Below are positions 19,750-28,185 of a stretch of DNA of 64,000 nt, one piece after another (position 1 is the stretch's first letter; every line of letters begins with the position of its first letter). The translations under genes and the position numbers were made by a program. The notes beneath the pieces were generated by a model. The model was not told where the DNA came from. It was given only the letters and a program-made list of their open reading frames with translations, and searched no databases. Location: contig CANKHA010000004.1 of the NCBI GenBank assembly GCA_947481685.1, positions 87,268 to 151,267 of the forward strand. Reading direction: 5' to 3'. The stretch comes from Bradyrhizobiaceae bacterium. Lineage in GTDB: Bacteria; Pseudomonadota; Alphaproteobacteria; Rhizobiales; Xanthobacteraceae.

Positions 19750-21174
19750 TCACAGCACCTTGCCGGGGTTGAGGATGCCCTTCGGATCAAGCGTCTGCTT
19801 GAGCGCGCGCATCATCTCCAGGGCAACCGGGTCTTTCACACCCGGCAACAGGTCGCGTTTCAAACGGCCGATGCCATGTTCGGCTGAAATCGAGCCGCCG
19901 AATTTTGCGGCGATGGCATGCACTACCGCGTTCATTTCCTCCCAGCGACCGAGATAGGCTGCCTTGTCGGCGCCTTCCGGCTGCGTGACGTTGAAATGCA
20001 CATTACCGTCGCCGAGATGGCCAAACGGGACAGGCCGCGCGCCGGGGACAAGCTTGATGACGGCGGCGGAGGCCTCGGCGACGAAATCCGGCACCGATGC
20101 GACCGGCACCGAGATGTCGTGCTTGATCGAGCCGCCGGGAAATTTCTGCACTTCGACGATGCCTTCCCGCAGGCGCCAGAACGATCGGGCCTGCTCCAGG
20201 CTTGTGGCGACGACCACGTTTTCAACGAAACCGCGTTCGATGGCTTTTCCTAACAGCTCCTGCATTGCTTCCGGCAGGCCTCCGCTTGCCTGCGACGACA
20301 ATTCGATCAGCACATACCAGGCGTGAGGCGTGGGCAGCGGATCGCGCAGCTCCCGCAGATGCTCGCGCATGAAATCGAAGCCGATGCGTGGCATGAATTC
20401 AAAACTGGTGATGCTGTCGCCGGCGAGTTCATTGGCGAGATTGAACAGGCCGAGCGCCGCGGCAGGCGAGGGCAGGCCCGCGAGCGCCGTTTCCACGCTG
20501 CGCGGGCGCGGAAACAGTTTCAGCACGGCGGTTGTGATGATTCCGAGCGTGCCTTCGGCACCGATGAAAAGATTTTTGAGATCGTACCCGGTGTTGTCTT
20601 TCTTCAGCTTGTTGAGGCCGTGCCAGATACGGCCATCGGCGAGGACCACCTCGAGGCCAAGCGCGAGATCGCGCGTCACGCCATAGGCCAGCGCGCCGGT
20701 GCCGCCGGCATTGGTAGAGAGATTGCCGCCGATGGTGCAGCTTCCTTCCGCACCGAGCGACAGCGGGAACAGGCGGTTGACCTCTGCCGCCGCGTCCTGT
20801 GCTTTCGCCAGGATCACCCCGGCTTCGCAGGTCATCGTGTTTGAGCTCGGATCGATGTCGCGGATGCGGTCGAGCCGCGTCAGCGACAGCAAAATTTCTG
20901 CGCCGCTTTCGGATGGCGTTTGCCCGCCGACAAGGCCGGTATTTCCGCCTTGCGGCACAATCGGCGTGCCGGTTTCGTTGGCGAGTTTGAGGATGGCGGC
21001 GACTTCCGCCGTTGAGCCGGGACGCAATATCGCCGGGGTGCGGCCGCGATAGAGCCCGCGGTTTTCGATCAGGTAGCCTTCCTGTTCGGCAGCGTTGATG
21101 ATCGCATATTTTTCGCCGACGATTGCGACGAAGCGCGACAGCAATTCGGATGACGGGGCTTTGCGCTCGGACAT
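19750..21174 (-). CDS. FAD-linked oxidase (D-lactate/D-2-hydroxyglutarate dehydrogenase-like)
   Basis: This 474-residue flavoprotein has a PCMH-type FAD domain (IVPQGGNTGLVGGQTP; GEGSCTIGG-like loop read as GAEGSCTIGGNLSTNAGG) and a GlcD-like C-terminal cap. The C-terminal part carries PFGHLGDGNVHFNVTQP and SAEHGIGRLKRDLLP, where His residues bind metal and substrate. It oxidises a D-2-hydroxy acid, and D-lactate, glycolate or D-2-hydroxyglutarate are all possible. The ATG at 21174 is preferred over a TTG 3 codons upstream. It lies 5 bases after the tsaC stop, in the same transcript. Confidence 0.9.
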   Translation of the reverse strand: MSERKAPSSELLSRFVAIVGEKYAIINAAEQEGYLIENRGLYRGRTPAILRPGSTAEVAAILKLANETGTPIVPQGGNTGLVGGQTPSESGAEILLSLTRLDRIRDIDPSSNTMTCEAGVILAKAQDAAAEVNRLFPLSLGAEGSCTIGGNLSTNAGGTGALAYGVTRDLALGLEVVLADGRIWHGLNKLKKDNTGYDLKNLFIGAEGTLGIITTAVLKLFPRPRSVETALAGLPSPAAALGLFNLANELAGDSITSFEFMPRIGFDFMREHLRELRDPLPTPHAWYVLIELSSQASGGLPEAMQELLGKAIERGFVENVVVATSLEQARSFWRLREGIVEVQKFPGGSIKHDISVPVASVPDFVAEASAAVIKLVPGARPVPFGHLGDGNVHFNVTQPEGADKAAYLGRWEEMNAVVHAIAAKFGGSISAEHGIGRLKRDLLPGVKDPVALEMMRALKQTLDPKGILNPGKVL

Positions 21175-21179
21175 AGCCT

Positions 21180-22166
21180 TCAACCTTCCCGTGGGGCAGC
21201 AGCCCGCCGCAGCCGGTCGTTGATCGCTTCACCTAGTCCTTCTTCGGGCACCGGCATCACCGCAATCGACGCTGCGCCGGAAGCATCGAGCGCGCGCAGA
21301 TGCGAGAACAGATTGGCTGCAGCTTCCACCAGGTCGCCGCGCAACGACAAATTGAGCATGGCCGCGGAATGCTCGAACACAGGCCCAAAAGCAAGCAGTG
21401 CTTCGCTCGCGCCGACGGATGTGGCGCCGAGCCGCAAATGTGCCTTCGGCGCATAATGCGAAGCCAGCATGCCGGGCGCGAGCGGGGCTTCGTTATCATC
21501 CACGGCTTCCATCATTGACGCTTCGGCGAGCGGATGGCCGAGAAGCCTGGTGATGTCTTCGCGTGCCAGTCCGCCGGGCCGTAACAGCGTCGGCTCGTCG
21601 AGACAGGCAATGATGGTCGATTCCACGCCAACGGTTGTCGCGCCGCCATCGACCAGCAGATCGATCTGGCCGCGTAGGTCCGCCAGCACATGGGCTGCGG
21701 TGGTGGGAGAGACATGACCCGAGCGGTTGGCCGAAGGCGCCACCACCGGTTTGCCGAACGCGGCAATCAATGCCCGCGCCACCGGATGGTCCGGCACGCG
21801 CACCGCAATGCTGTCGAGACCGGCGGTTGCGAGATCGGATACGGGGCAGTCCGGCGTCTTTGGCAACACCAGCGTCAGCGGGCCCGGCCAGAAAGCTTCG
21901 GCAAGACGCATGGCGGTTTCGTCGAACCGCGCAAGCCGCTTCGCCGCTGCGAGATCGGCGACATGGGCGATCAACGGGTTGAAGGAAGGCCTGCCCTTGG
22001 CTGCGTAGATGCGCGCCACGGCATTGCCGTTGGTTGCATCGGCGCCGAGGCCATAAACCGTTTCGGTGGGGAAGGCGACGAGCCCGCCCACAGCGAGGCA
22101 TTGCGCGGCAGCTTTCACCGCCTCGCTGCCCGCCTCGATCACGCGCGTGGAAAGTTCAGCCGACAT
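21180..22166 (-). CDS. tsaC: L-threonylcarbamoyladenylate synthase (Sua5-type)
   Basis: This enzyme makes threonylcarbamoyl-AMP from threonine, bicarbonate and ATP for the t6A37 modification of ANN-decoding tRNAs. The N-terminal YrdC domain shows GLVAFPTETVYGLGADATNG with the substrate-pocket KGRP in IYAAKGRPSFNPLIAHV and APSANRSGHVSPTTA. The C-terminal Sua5 domain is present (APGMLASHYAPKAHLRL), so the 328-residue protein is the two-domain form. The start at 22166 is chosen because the upstream extension overlaps the neighbouring gene on the same strand. Confidence 0.95.
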   Translation of the reverse strand: MSAELSTRVIEAGSEAVKAAAQCLAVGGLVAFPTETVYGLGADATNGNAVARIYAAKGRPSFNPLIAHVADLAAAKRLARFDETAMRLAEAFWPGPLTLVLPKTPDCPVSDLATAGLDSIAVRVPDHPVARALIAAFGKPVVAPSANRSGHVSPTTAAHVLADLRGQIDLLVDGGATTVGVESTIIACLDEPTLLRPGGLAREDITRLLGHPLAEASMMEAVDDNEAPLAPGMLASHYAPKAHLRLGATSVGASEALLAFGPVFEHSAAMLNLSLRGDLVEAAANLFSHLRALDASGAASIAVMPVPEEGLGEAINDRLRRAAAPREG

Positions 22167-22209
22167 GCGCCGTCGATATGATTGGAAGGTGCATGTCGGT
22201 CCGTCAGTC

Positions 22210-23574
22210 TCAGCGCGCGGATGCGCGGGTTGAATGGGATAGGCGCCAGATCGTGCCGTTGCCGTCTTCCGAGAACAGCAAGGCGCCGTCTTTCGCCGTT
22301 GTGATGCCAACGGGCCGTCCCCAGACGCTCTTGTCATCGACCACGAAGCCGGTGACGAAATCCTCGTATTCGCCTGTAGGCACGCCGTCCTTGGTGATGG
22401 CGCGGACGATCTTGTAGCCGCGGCGGGTCGCCCGGTTCCAGGAGCCGTGCAGCGGCGCGAAAATCTGGCCTTTGTATTCCGCCGGAAATTGCCCGCCGTC
22501 ATAGACGACCAGTTGCAGCGGCGCCACATGGGGCTGCAGCAGTACATCCGGCACCGTCACTTTGTCTTTCAGGTCTGGCCGCGCGTTTTTATGGCGCGGG
22601 TCTTCGTTGCCGCCGATGTAATACCAGGGCCAGCCATAGAAGCCGCCTTGCTTCACGCGCGTCAGGTAGTCCGGGGGTAGATCGTCACCGAGCAGATCGC
22701 GCTCGTTGGTGGCACACCACAGATCGCCGTTCGCCTGATTCACGGTCATGCCAGAGCAATTGCGAATGCCGCTTGCGAAAATGCGCCGGTTCTTGCCGTC
22801 GGGCGAGAAAGCGAGCACCACCGCGCGCTCTTCCTCGGCTGCCCAGGCGGCGCCGAGCGGATGGTCTGCGATCCATGTCTTCAGCGCAGCGTCATCGAGC
22901 TTCGGCATGTCCTGCGCCACATTGGTGGCGGAACCGACCGAAACGAACATCGTCGCGCCGTCCTTGGAAAAGACCACGTCGCGTGTCCAGTGCCCGCGGT
23001 CGGCGGCCGGCAATTTCTCTACGATGGTCTCGGGCTTGCCGGTCGCCGTGAGATCGTCATTGCGATAGGGGAAGCGGACAACGGAATCCGTATTGGCAAT
23101 ATAAACCCATTCCGGATTGTCGTTCGCGGGATAGAACGCGATGCCGAATGGACGGTTCAATCCGGTGGCAAAGGTCTCCATTTCATCGACGCTTGAACCG
23201 TTTGCGCTCGGGCGCAGCACGCGAATGCGGCCGGCTCTGCTTTCAGCGACAAAAATATCGCCGTTCGGCGCGGTGCGGATGAGACGCGGATTGTCCAGAC
23301 CCTTGGCGAAGAGTTTGACCTCAAACCCCGGCAGGGTCTTGAGCTGCTGGCTCGCGCGTTCGACCACCACCTGGGCGTTGTTGCGGTTGGATTCGGTTGC
23401 GAACGGGGCGGGCAGATCTTCGGGTTTGATCAGCCGCCGCGCGCCGGCTGTTTCGGTCTGCCAGTCGCCGTAGGCGGCCTTGCCGGTCAGTATGCCGCTC
23501 GATTGAGCATACGCGAATGCAGGAAACAGGGTGGCAGCCAAAGCCGCAGCGCCCAAAAGGCGAAATTGGTTCAT
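22210..23574 (-). CDS. PQQ-dependent sugar dehydrogenase-like secreted protein (sorbosone dehydrogenase family)
   Basis: This 454-residue protein has a signal peptide (LLGAAALAATLFPAFAYAQ) and a six-bladed propeller of the soluble glucose/L-sorbosone dehydrogenase type. Blade motifs include NPRLIRTAPNGDIFVAESR, GHWTRDVVFSKDGATMFVSV, GFYGWPWYYIGGNEDPRH and APLHGSWNRATRRGYKI. It probably oxidises a sugar or aldose in the periplasm with PQQ, though PQQ dependence is inferred from family. The start at 23574 follows a purine-rich leader. No pqq biosynthesis genes are in the window. It faces tRNA-Pro. Confidence 0.88.
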   Translation of the reverse strand: MNQFRLLGAAALAATLFPAFAYAQSSGILTGKAAYGDWQTETAGARRLIKPEDLPAPFATESNRNNAQVVVERASQQLKTLPGFEVKLFAKGLDNPRLIRTAPNGDIFVAESRAGRIRVLRPSANGSSVDEMETFATGLNRPFGIAFYPANDNPEWVYIANTDSVVRFPYRNDDLTATGKPETIVEKLPAADRGHWTRDVVFSKDGATMFVSVGSATNVAQDMPKLDDAALKTWIADHPLGAAWAAEEERAVVLAFSPDGKNRRIFASGIRNCSGMTVNQANGDLWCATNERDLLGDDLPPDYLTRVKQGGFYGWPWYYIGGNEDPRHKNARPDLKDKVTVPDVLLQPHVAPLQLVVYDGGQFPAEYKGQIFAPLHGSWNRATRRGYKIVRAITKDGVPTGEYEDFVTGFVVDDKSVWGRPVGITTAKDGALLFSEDGNGTIWRLSHSTRASAR

Positions 23575-23698
23575 GATCGTTACTCCTGGGCCCGGCGGGC
23601 CCCCGGCACGAAGGGGCATTCTATGCTTCCGGCCCGATGCTGTCCAAAGCGCAGAAATGGCTGGAAAAATCCCGTATCTCTGGCGGAAGAGGCCCTGC

Positions 23699-23727
23699 TT
23701 GCGGCTTCGGAATGTCGCCGCTATAAG
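23699..23727 (+). promoter_or_regulatory. Sigma-70 type promoter of tRNA-Pro
   Basis: TTGCGG at 23699-23704 and TATAAG at 23722-23727 are separated by 17 bases, close to the sigma-70 consensus. The -10 box ends 13 bases before the mature tRNA 5' end, so transcription should begin only a few bases upstream of the tRNA. Confidence 0.6.
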
Positions 23728-23740
23728 TCCGGCCTTCAGT

Positions 23741-23817
23741 CGGAGTGTAGCGCAGTCTGGTAGCGCACCACGTTCGGGACGTGGGGGTCGCAGGTTCAAA
23801 TCCTGCCACTCCGACCA
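23741..23817 (+). tRNA. tRNA-Pro (anticodon CGG)
   Basis: This is a 77-base tRNA with acceptor arms CGGAGTG and CACTCCG, encoded terminal ACCA, a D-arm AGCGCAGTCTGGTAGCGC, and a T-arm with GGTTCAAATCC. The anticodon stem-loop is CCACG-TTCGGGA-CGTGG, so the anticodon is CGG at 23775-23777 and it reads CCG proline codons. The CCA tail is encoded. A good promoter lies directly upstream. Confidence 0.97.
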
Positions 23818-24030
23818 TCGCTTCCCGCCCGCGTCCTGCGGTGCCTTTTCCCGAAAATCACAACCAACGCGATAATTGCCGTAGCGGCCCCCGCGTGCGG
23901 CGATATAGACTGCGCCATCGCGCCGCGGTCCCCTTGACGGGATTAGGCATTTGAGATCGTGGCCGGGGTTATTTCCCCGGTCGAAAACAAAAAACAAAAA
24001 ACAAAACAACAGAGCCACAGGGAGGCGACC

Positions 24031-25680
24031 ATGAAATTCAACAAGCTAATGCTATTAGTCGGCGTCAGTGCCGTGCCGTTTTTGCTGCAACCGGCGCATG
24101 CACAGCTGAGCGGACAGGTTTCATCGGCGGACGAAGCCGCGATGGAAGGTGTCGTGGTCAGCGCGAAGAAAGACGGATCGAACATCACCATTTCGGTAGT
24201 GAGCGATGACAAGGGCAAATACAGCTTCCCGGCCGACAGACTGACGCCGGGCCAATACAAGATTGGCATCCGTGCGACCGGCTACGTGCTGGACGGTGCG
24301 AAGCCCGTTGACGTCGCTGCCGGCGCGCCCGTCACCGCCGATCTCAAGCTCGGCAAGACAAAAAATCTGACAGCGCAGTTGTCCAGCGCCGAATGGCTGA
24401 TTAGCGCGCCTGGCGAGGACAAGCAGAAGACATTCCTCGACGGCTGCGTCGGTTGTCACACGCTCGAGCGCGTTTTCAAGACGAGCTATGATCCGGAACA
24501 GCTCCGCGAACTGTTCACGCGGATGGCGCTCTATTCTCCTGGCAGTACGCCGCAGCGTCCGCAACTTCTGCAAACCGGCGGATTGCGCGGCGAGCGGACC
24601 CGTGTCCGTCCAGAAGTCGCGAAGGTCGCTTCGGAATGGCTGGCCAGCGTCAACCTGAGTCAGTCGGAAAACCGCACCTGGCCGCTGAAGACGCTGCCGC
24701 GTCCGAAGGGCGCTGCCACCAAGGTCATTTACACCGAATACGACATCCCGCGGAAGGAAGCACAGCCGCATGACGTCGTGCTCGATCCGGATGGCAACGC
24801 CTGGTATTCGGATTTCGGTTCGCAGTTTGTCGGTGAAGTCGATATCAAAACCGGCAAGGTGACGGAATATCCGATCCCGGTTGTGCGCCCCGATGCACCG
24901 AAGGGCTCGCTCAACATCGCGCTCGACAAGAAGGGCGATGTCTGGCTGTCGATGATGTATCAGGCCAGCATCGTGAAGGTCGATCGCAAGACCAAGGAAG
25001 TCAGCCAGTATCCATTCCCGAAAGAATGGACCACGGTGAGCACGCAGGCCTCCATGATCTCGCCGCAGAATTCCCATGTGGACGGCAAGGTCTGGACCAA
25101 CAACCAGGAAACGCATTCCGTCTATCGGTTCGATACTGCCACCGGCACCTTTGAAAACAAGGGCGTCGCCACCGACCCGAGCGGCAAGCATATCAGCGGC
25201 TATGGCATGCCGACGGATTCCCAGAACAATGTCTGGCTGCTGGAATTCGGCGGTACCCGCATCGGCAAGGTGGATGCCAAAACTAACGTGGCGACCATCT
25301 GGGATACGCCGACGCCCGGCTCACGTCCGCGCCGCGGCCGGTTCGACGACGAAGGCCGTCTTACCTTTGCAGAATATGCCGCGAACAAGGTCGGTATGTT
25401 CGATCCCAAGACCGAGAAATTCACGGAGTGGAAGATTCCGACCCCGTGGAGCGCACCTTACGACGCCCAGATGGACAAGGCCGGCTATGCCTGGACAGGG
25501 TCGATGATCAACGACCACGTCTCACGCATCAACTCGAAGACCGGTGAGGTCGTCGATTACCTGCTGCCGCGGTCGACCAACATCCGCCGCGTGTTCACCG
25601 ACAACACCACCAACCCGCCGTCGCTGTGGGTCGGTGGCAACCACACCGCCTCGATCGTCAAGGTTGAGATGCGCGAGTAA
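24031..25680 (+). CDS. Secreted carboxypeptidase-like/haem-motif/Vgb-type beta-propeller fusion
   Basis: This 549-residue exported protein has three parts. A signal peptide (residues 1-25) precedes a carboxypeptidase-regulatory-like beta domain (about 26-115). A cytochrome-type motif CVGCH follows at residues 139-143, in a short helical region. The rest (about 230-545) is a streptogramin-lyase-like propeller with repeated PHDVVLDPDGNAWYSDF-like blades. ATG 24031 has GGGAGGCG upstream. One CXXCH suggests one covalent haem, but a distal Met ligand is not evident. The role may be electron transfer coupled to a propeller enzyme. A strong terminator follows at 25717. Confidence 0.85.
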   Translation: MKFNKLMLLVGVSAVPFLLQPAHAQLSGQVSSADEAAMEGVVVSAKKDGSNITISVVSDDKGKYSFPADRLTPGQYKIGIRATGYVLDGAKPVDVAAGAPVTADLKLGKTKNLTAQLSSAEWLISAPGEDKQKTFLDGCVGCHTLERVFKTSYDPEQLRELFTRMALYSPGSTPQRPQLLQTGGLRGERTRVRPEVAKVASEWLASVNLSQSENRTWPLKTLPRPKGAATKVIYTEYDIPRKEAQPHDVVLDPDGNAWYSDFGSQFVGEVDIKTGKVTEYPIPVVRPDAPKGSLNIALDKKGDVWLSMMYQASIVKVDRKTKEVSQYPFPKEWTTVSTQASMISPQNSHVDGKVWTNNQETHSVYRFDTATGTFENKGVATDPSGKHISGYGMPTDSQNNVWLLEFGGTRIGKVDAKTNVATIWDTPTPGSRPRRGRFDDEGRLTFAEYAANKVGMFDPKTEKFTEWKIPTPWSAPYDAQMDKAGYAWTGSMINDHVSRINSKTGEVVDYLLPRSTNIRRVFTDNTTNPPSLWVGGNHTASIVKVEMRE

Positions 25681-25716
25681 CAGCGCTCTTCTCCCGGTCG
25701 TAAACCGGTATTAAAT

Positions 25717-25755
25717 ACGTGGCCGCCGATTGACTTAGGCGGCCACGTTTTGTTT
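25717..25755 (+). terminator. Intrinsic terminator after the propeller fusion gene
   Basis: ACGTGGCCGCC (25717-25727) pairs perfectly with GGCGGCCACGT (25738-25748) around a 10-base loop. The right arm runs into TTTTGTTT. It lies 36 bases after the stop codon and just before the next gene, so it separates the two transcripts. Confidence 0.85.
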
Positions 25756-25766
25756 GGAAGGCCAGC

Positions 25767-26675
25767 ATGGACGACATCCGCTTCGACAAGAATTTTCCGC
25801 TCGTTCCCGGCGAGGTCGAACAGGTTGCGCCTGGCGTGCGGCGCCTGCTGGCAGGCAATGCGGGTCCGTTCACTTTCACCGGCACGGTGAGCTACATCGT
25901 CGGGCAAGGGCAGGTCGTGATCATCGATCCGGGCCCGGCGGATCAGCCTCATATCGATGCCTTGCTCCATGCGGTGCGCGGCGAGACCGTGACGCATATT
26001 CTGGTGACGCATACCCATCGCGATCACTCGCCTGCGGCTGCCGCAGTCAAGCAGGCGACCGGCGCGAAGACCTATGCCGAAGGACCGCATCGCGCGGCGC
26101 GTCCGCTTCATATCGGCGACATCAAGCGTGGCGAAGGCGGCGACAAGGATTTCATTCCGGATCTGTTGCTGAAAGACGGTGAAGTGATCGTCGGCAAGGA
26201 CTGGAGGCTGGAAGCCATCGCGACGCCCGGCCACACGGCAAACCACATGGTCTTCGCGCTCGGCGGAAGCGACTTGCTGTTCTCCGGCGATCACGTGATG
26301 GCCTGGTCAACAACCATCGTGGCGCCGCCAGACGGTGCGATGAACGATTATATGAATTCGCTTGCCAAACTCGGGCAACGGCAGGAGCAAACTTATTTTC
26401 CGGGTCATGGTGATGCCGTGAAGGATGCGCCGCGCTTTGTCGCGCAACTCACCCGGCACCGGTTAGGGCGCGAGGCTTCGATCCTTGCGCGGTTGGCAAA
26501 AGGGCCGGCCGATATCCCGACCCTGGTGCGTGTGCTCTATATCGGCCTCGATCCGCGCCTGGTTGGTGGGGCAGGGCTGTCGGTATTGGCGCACCTGGAG
26601 GATCTGGTGGCGCGCAACATCGTCGCCACCGAGGGGGTGCCCTCTGTGGGAGTGACGTATCGTTTGGTTGGCTAG
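25767..26675 (+). CDS. MBL-fold metallo-hydrolase (LACTB2-like)
   Basis: This 302-residue hydrolase contains the two-metal signature HTHRDHSPAA, a His in ATPGHTANHM, an Asp in FSGDHVMAWS and the late PGHGDAV motif. The C-terminal 60 residues resemble the winged-helix-like extension of LACTB2-type proteins (AKGPADIPTLVRVLYI and later VAHLEDLVARNIV-type region). Such proteins act on RNA or thioesters, so the substrate is open. The gene follows a strong terminator and probably has its own promoter. It begins with a good ATG. Confidence 0.9.
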   Translation: MDDIRFDKNFPLVPGEVEQVAPGVRRLLAGNAGPFTFTGTVSYIVGQGQVVIIDPGPADQPHIDALLHAVRGETVTHILVTHTHRDHSPAAAAVKQATGAKTYAEGPHRAARPLHIGDIKRGEGGDKDFIPDLLLKDGEVIVGKDWRLEAIATPGHTANHMVFALGGSDLLFSGDHVMAWSTTIVAPPDGAMNDYMNSLAKLGQRQEQTYFPGHGDAVKDAPRFVAQLTRHRLGREASILARLAKGPADIPTLVRVLYIGLDPRLVGGAGLSVLAHLEDLVARNIVATEGVPSVGVTYRLVG

Positions 26676-26783
26676 TCCGCCATTGACCACGGCTCTCTTA
26701 ATCATTCAGCAAAGCAGCGGCTTTTAATCACAAAGCAGCATGCTATGAGAGCCAAATTTTCAAATAGGGGGGAGGGAGCGCAC

Positions 26784-27284
26784 ATGCCGGTGACACGAAG
26801 AATTTCTGTCGGTTTTGGTTTGCTGCTGGCTCTTGCAACCACCGCCTCGGCTCAAACCGCCAAGCCTGCATCTTCAGGCGGGGGAAGCGCGACGATCTAT
26901 TTCATGCGCCCGATGCCGGTCCTGGGTTGGGACAATCGCCCTGATGTCAGGCTGGACGGCAAGCGCGTGGTCGAATTACCGGTCGGAAGCTATTTCGCGG
27001 TTAACACCGCCCGCGGCGCGCACAAGATTGAGGTTCAGGGCGGCGGTCTCGATGGTGGCACCGATATGCAGTTGCAGGTCGAGCCGGGAAAATCCTATTT
27101 CGTCGAGATCGGCCCCAAGGGACAGCAAGCGCCGGGAGCGCAGCTGATCGGCCGGCTGATCTCGGGCAATTCGTTGTCGTCGCAGCAGCAAGGCAGAGGT
27201 TTCTTCGGCGCCTACGCTTTTTATATGCTCGACCCCGGAGAAGGCCGCGCGCGGCTCGCAAAGCTGAAAAAGATCGGACGCTAG
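26784..27284 (+). CDS. DUF2846-type secreted protein
   Basis: This 166-residue exported protein has an N-terminal signal (ISVGFGLLLALATTASAQ). The mature part resembles DUF2846: ATIYFMRPMPVLGWDNRPDV, then an LPVGSYF turn and VEPGKSYFVEIGP. The fold is probably an immunoglobulin-like beta sandwich, and its function is not known. The ATG at 26784 is preferred because GGGAGGGA lies 7-10 bases upstream; a longer in-frame start lacks a ribosome site. It converges on the DUF1499 gene. Confidence 0.8.
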   Translation: MPVTRRISVGFGLLLALATTASAQTAKPASSGGGSATIYFMRPMPVLGWDNRPDVRLDGKRVVELPVGSYFAVNTARGAHKIEVQGGGLDGGTDMQLQVEPGKSYFVEIGPKGQQAPGAQLIGRLISGNSLSSQQQGRGFFGAYAFYMLDPGEGRARLAKLKKIGR

Positions 27285-27344
27285 GCCCGCGGCATTGGGC
27301 AAGGCGCGTCATGCGCCAAGCCTGCGTTCTCCATGAAATTTATT

Positions 27345-28181
27345 CTACCGCTTGGCTGGCGTGGGCTTGGCCGGCTGAGGACGCTTTGGCGTTGACTTCC
27401 TTTTTTCCTCCTGGGTGCCCAGGGTCTCGTCGATCTCTTCCAGCAATTTCGTGATGCGGGAAGCATTGCCGCCGAGATCATGCGGCCCGTAACGCGTCGC
27501 CGAGCGCATATCGATTCTTGCACCTTCACCATCGGCGCGCACGCGCAACACCACGTCTTCGCCGAAGCCCATGATCGGAGTACGCGCGACAGCCTCAATA
27601 TGCCCCTCGCGCCGAGCCTGGGGTTTGCGATCGACAATGATTCTCCATCGTCGTTTGGTGATGATCGCGATGGCGGTGTCGTAGGCCTGCTGGGGCGTTG
27701 AAGTGACGACCAGCGGTTCAACATCGGGATAAGCCATCCGCTGCTTTTCGGCGAAAGCCTGGCCCGGGTAGGCGACCGGATTGGCGTCGCGTGTACGCAA
27801 TTGCGCAACGGTCTCGAACCGCGGCGGGTCGTCGGGATCGGTGACCACATCGGTGATCGCCGGCAGCCGATAAGCCTGAAGCGCAAGGTAGGCTGGGTAC
27901 AGGAGCAACGCCGAGCCGATGAACAGTGCAAGCAACGCAGATCCAAATCCATCAATGCCCTGGCGCCAGATCACGATAAAAGCTGCGAAGGCGAGCAGGA
28001 TCGCCATGGCGGCGAAAGCAAGCGCTCCGACAAAGGTTGCCATCGCAGGCCTGATCTCGAGCAGACCCGAGCGAACGATCATGATCGACAGGATCGAGGC
28101 CACCAGAGCGAACAGCGCCATGCGGCGCGCCCACAGCGCCACCTGCGACATTGGTTCTTCTGCTATGCGCCGTCGCGCCAT
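27345..28181 (-). CDS. DUF1499 membrane protein
   Basis: This 278-residue protein has three predicted membrane helices in the first 125 residues (LALFALVASILSIMIV, ATFVGALAFAAMAILLAFAA, ALLALFIGSALLLYPAYLAL). They are followed by a cytoplasmic or periplasmic domain of the DUF1499 type, with TPQQAYDTAIAIITKRRWRI and GEDVVLRVRADGEGARIDMR. The C-terminus is Lys/Pro-rich and low complexity. It starts 4 bases after the M48 protease stop and is the third gene of a DUF898-M48-DUF1499 run. Function is unknown. Confidence 0.85.
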   Translation of the reverse strand: MARRRIAEEPMSQVALWARRMALFALVASILSIMIVRSGLLEIRPAMATFVGALAFAAMAILLAFAAFIVIWRQGIDGFGSALLALFIGSALLLYPAYLALQAYRLPAITDVVTDPDDPPRFETVAQLRTRDANPVAYPGQAFAEKQRMAYPDVEPLVVTSTPQQAYDTAIAIITKRRWRIIVDRKPQARREGHIEAVARTPIMGFGEDVVLRVRADGEGARIDMRSATRYGPHDLGGNASRITKLLEEIDETLGTQEEKRKSTPKRPQPAKPTPAKR

Positions 28182-28185
28182 GACT

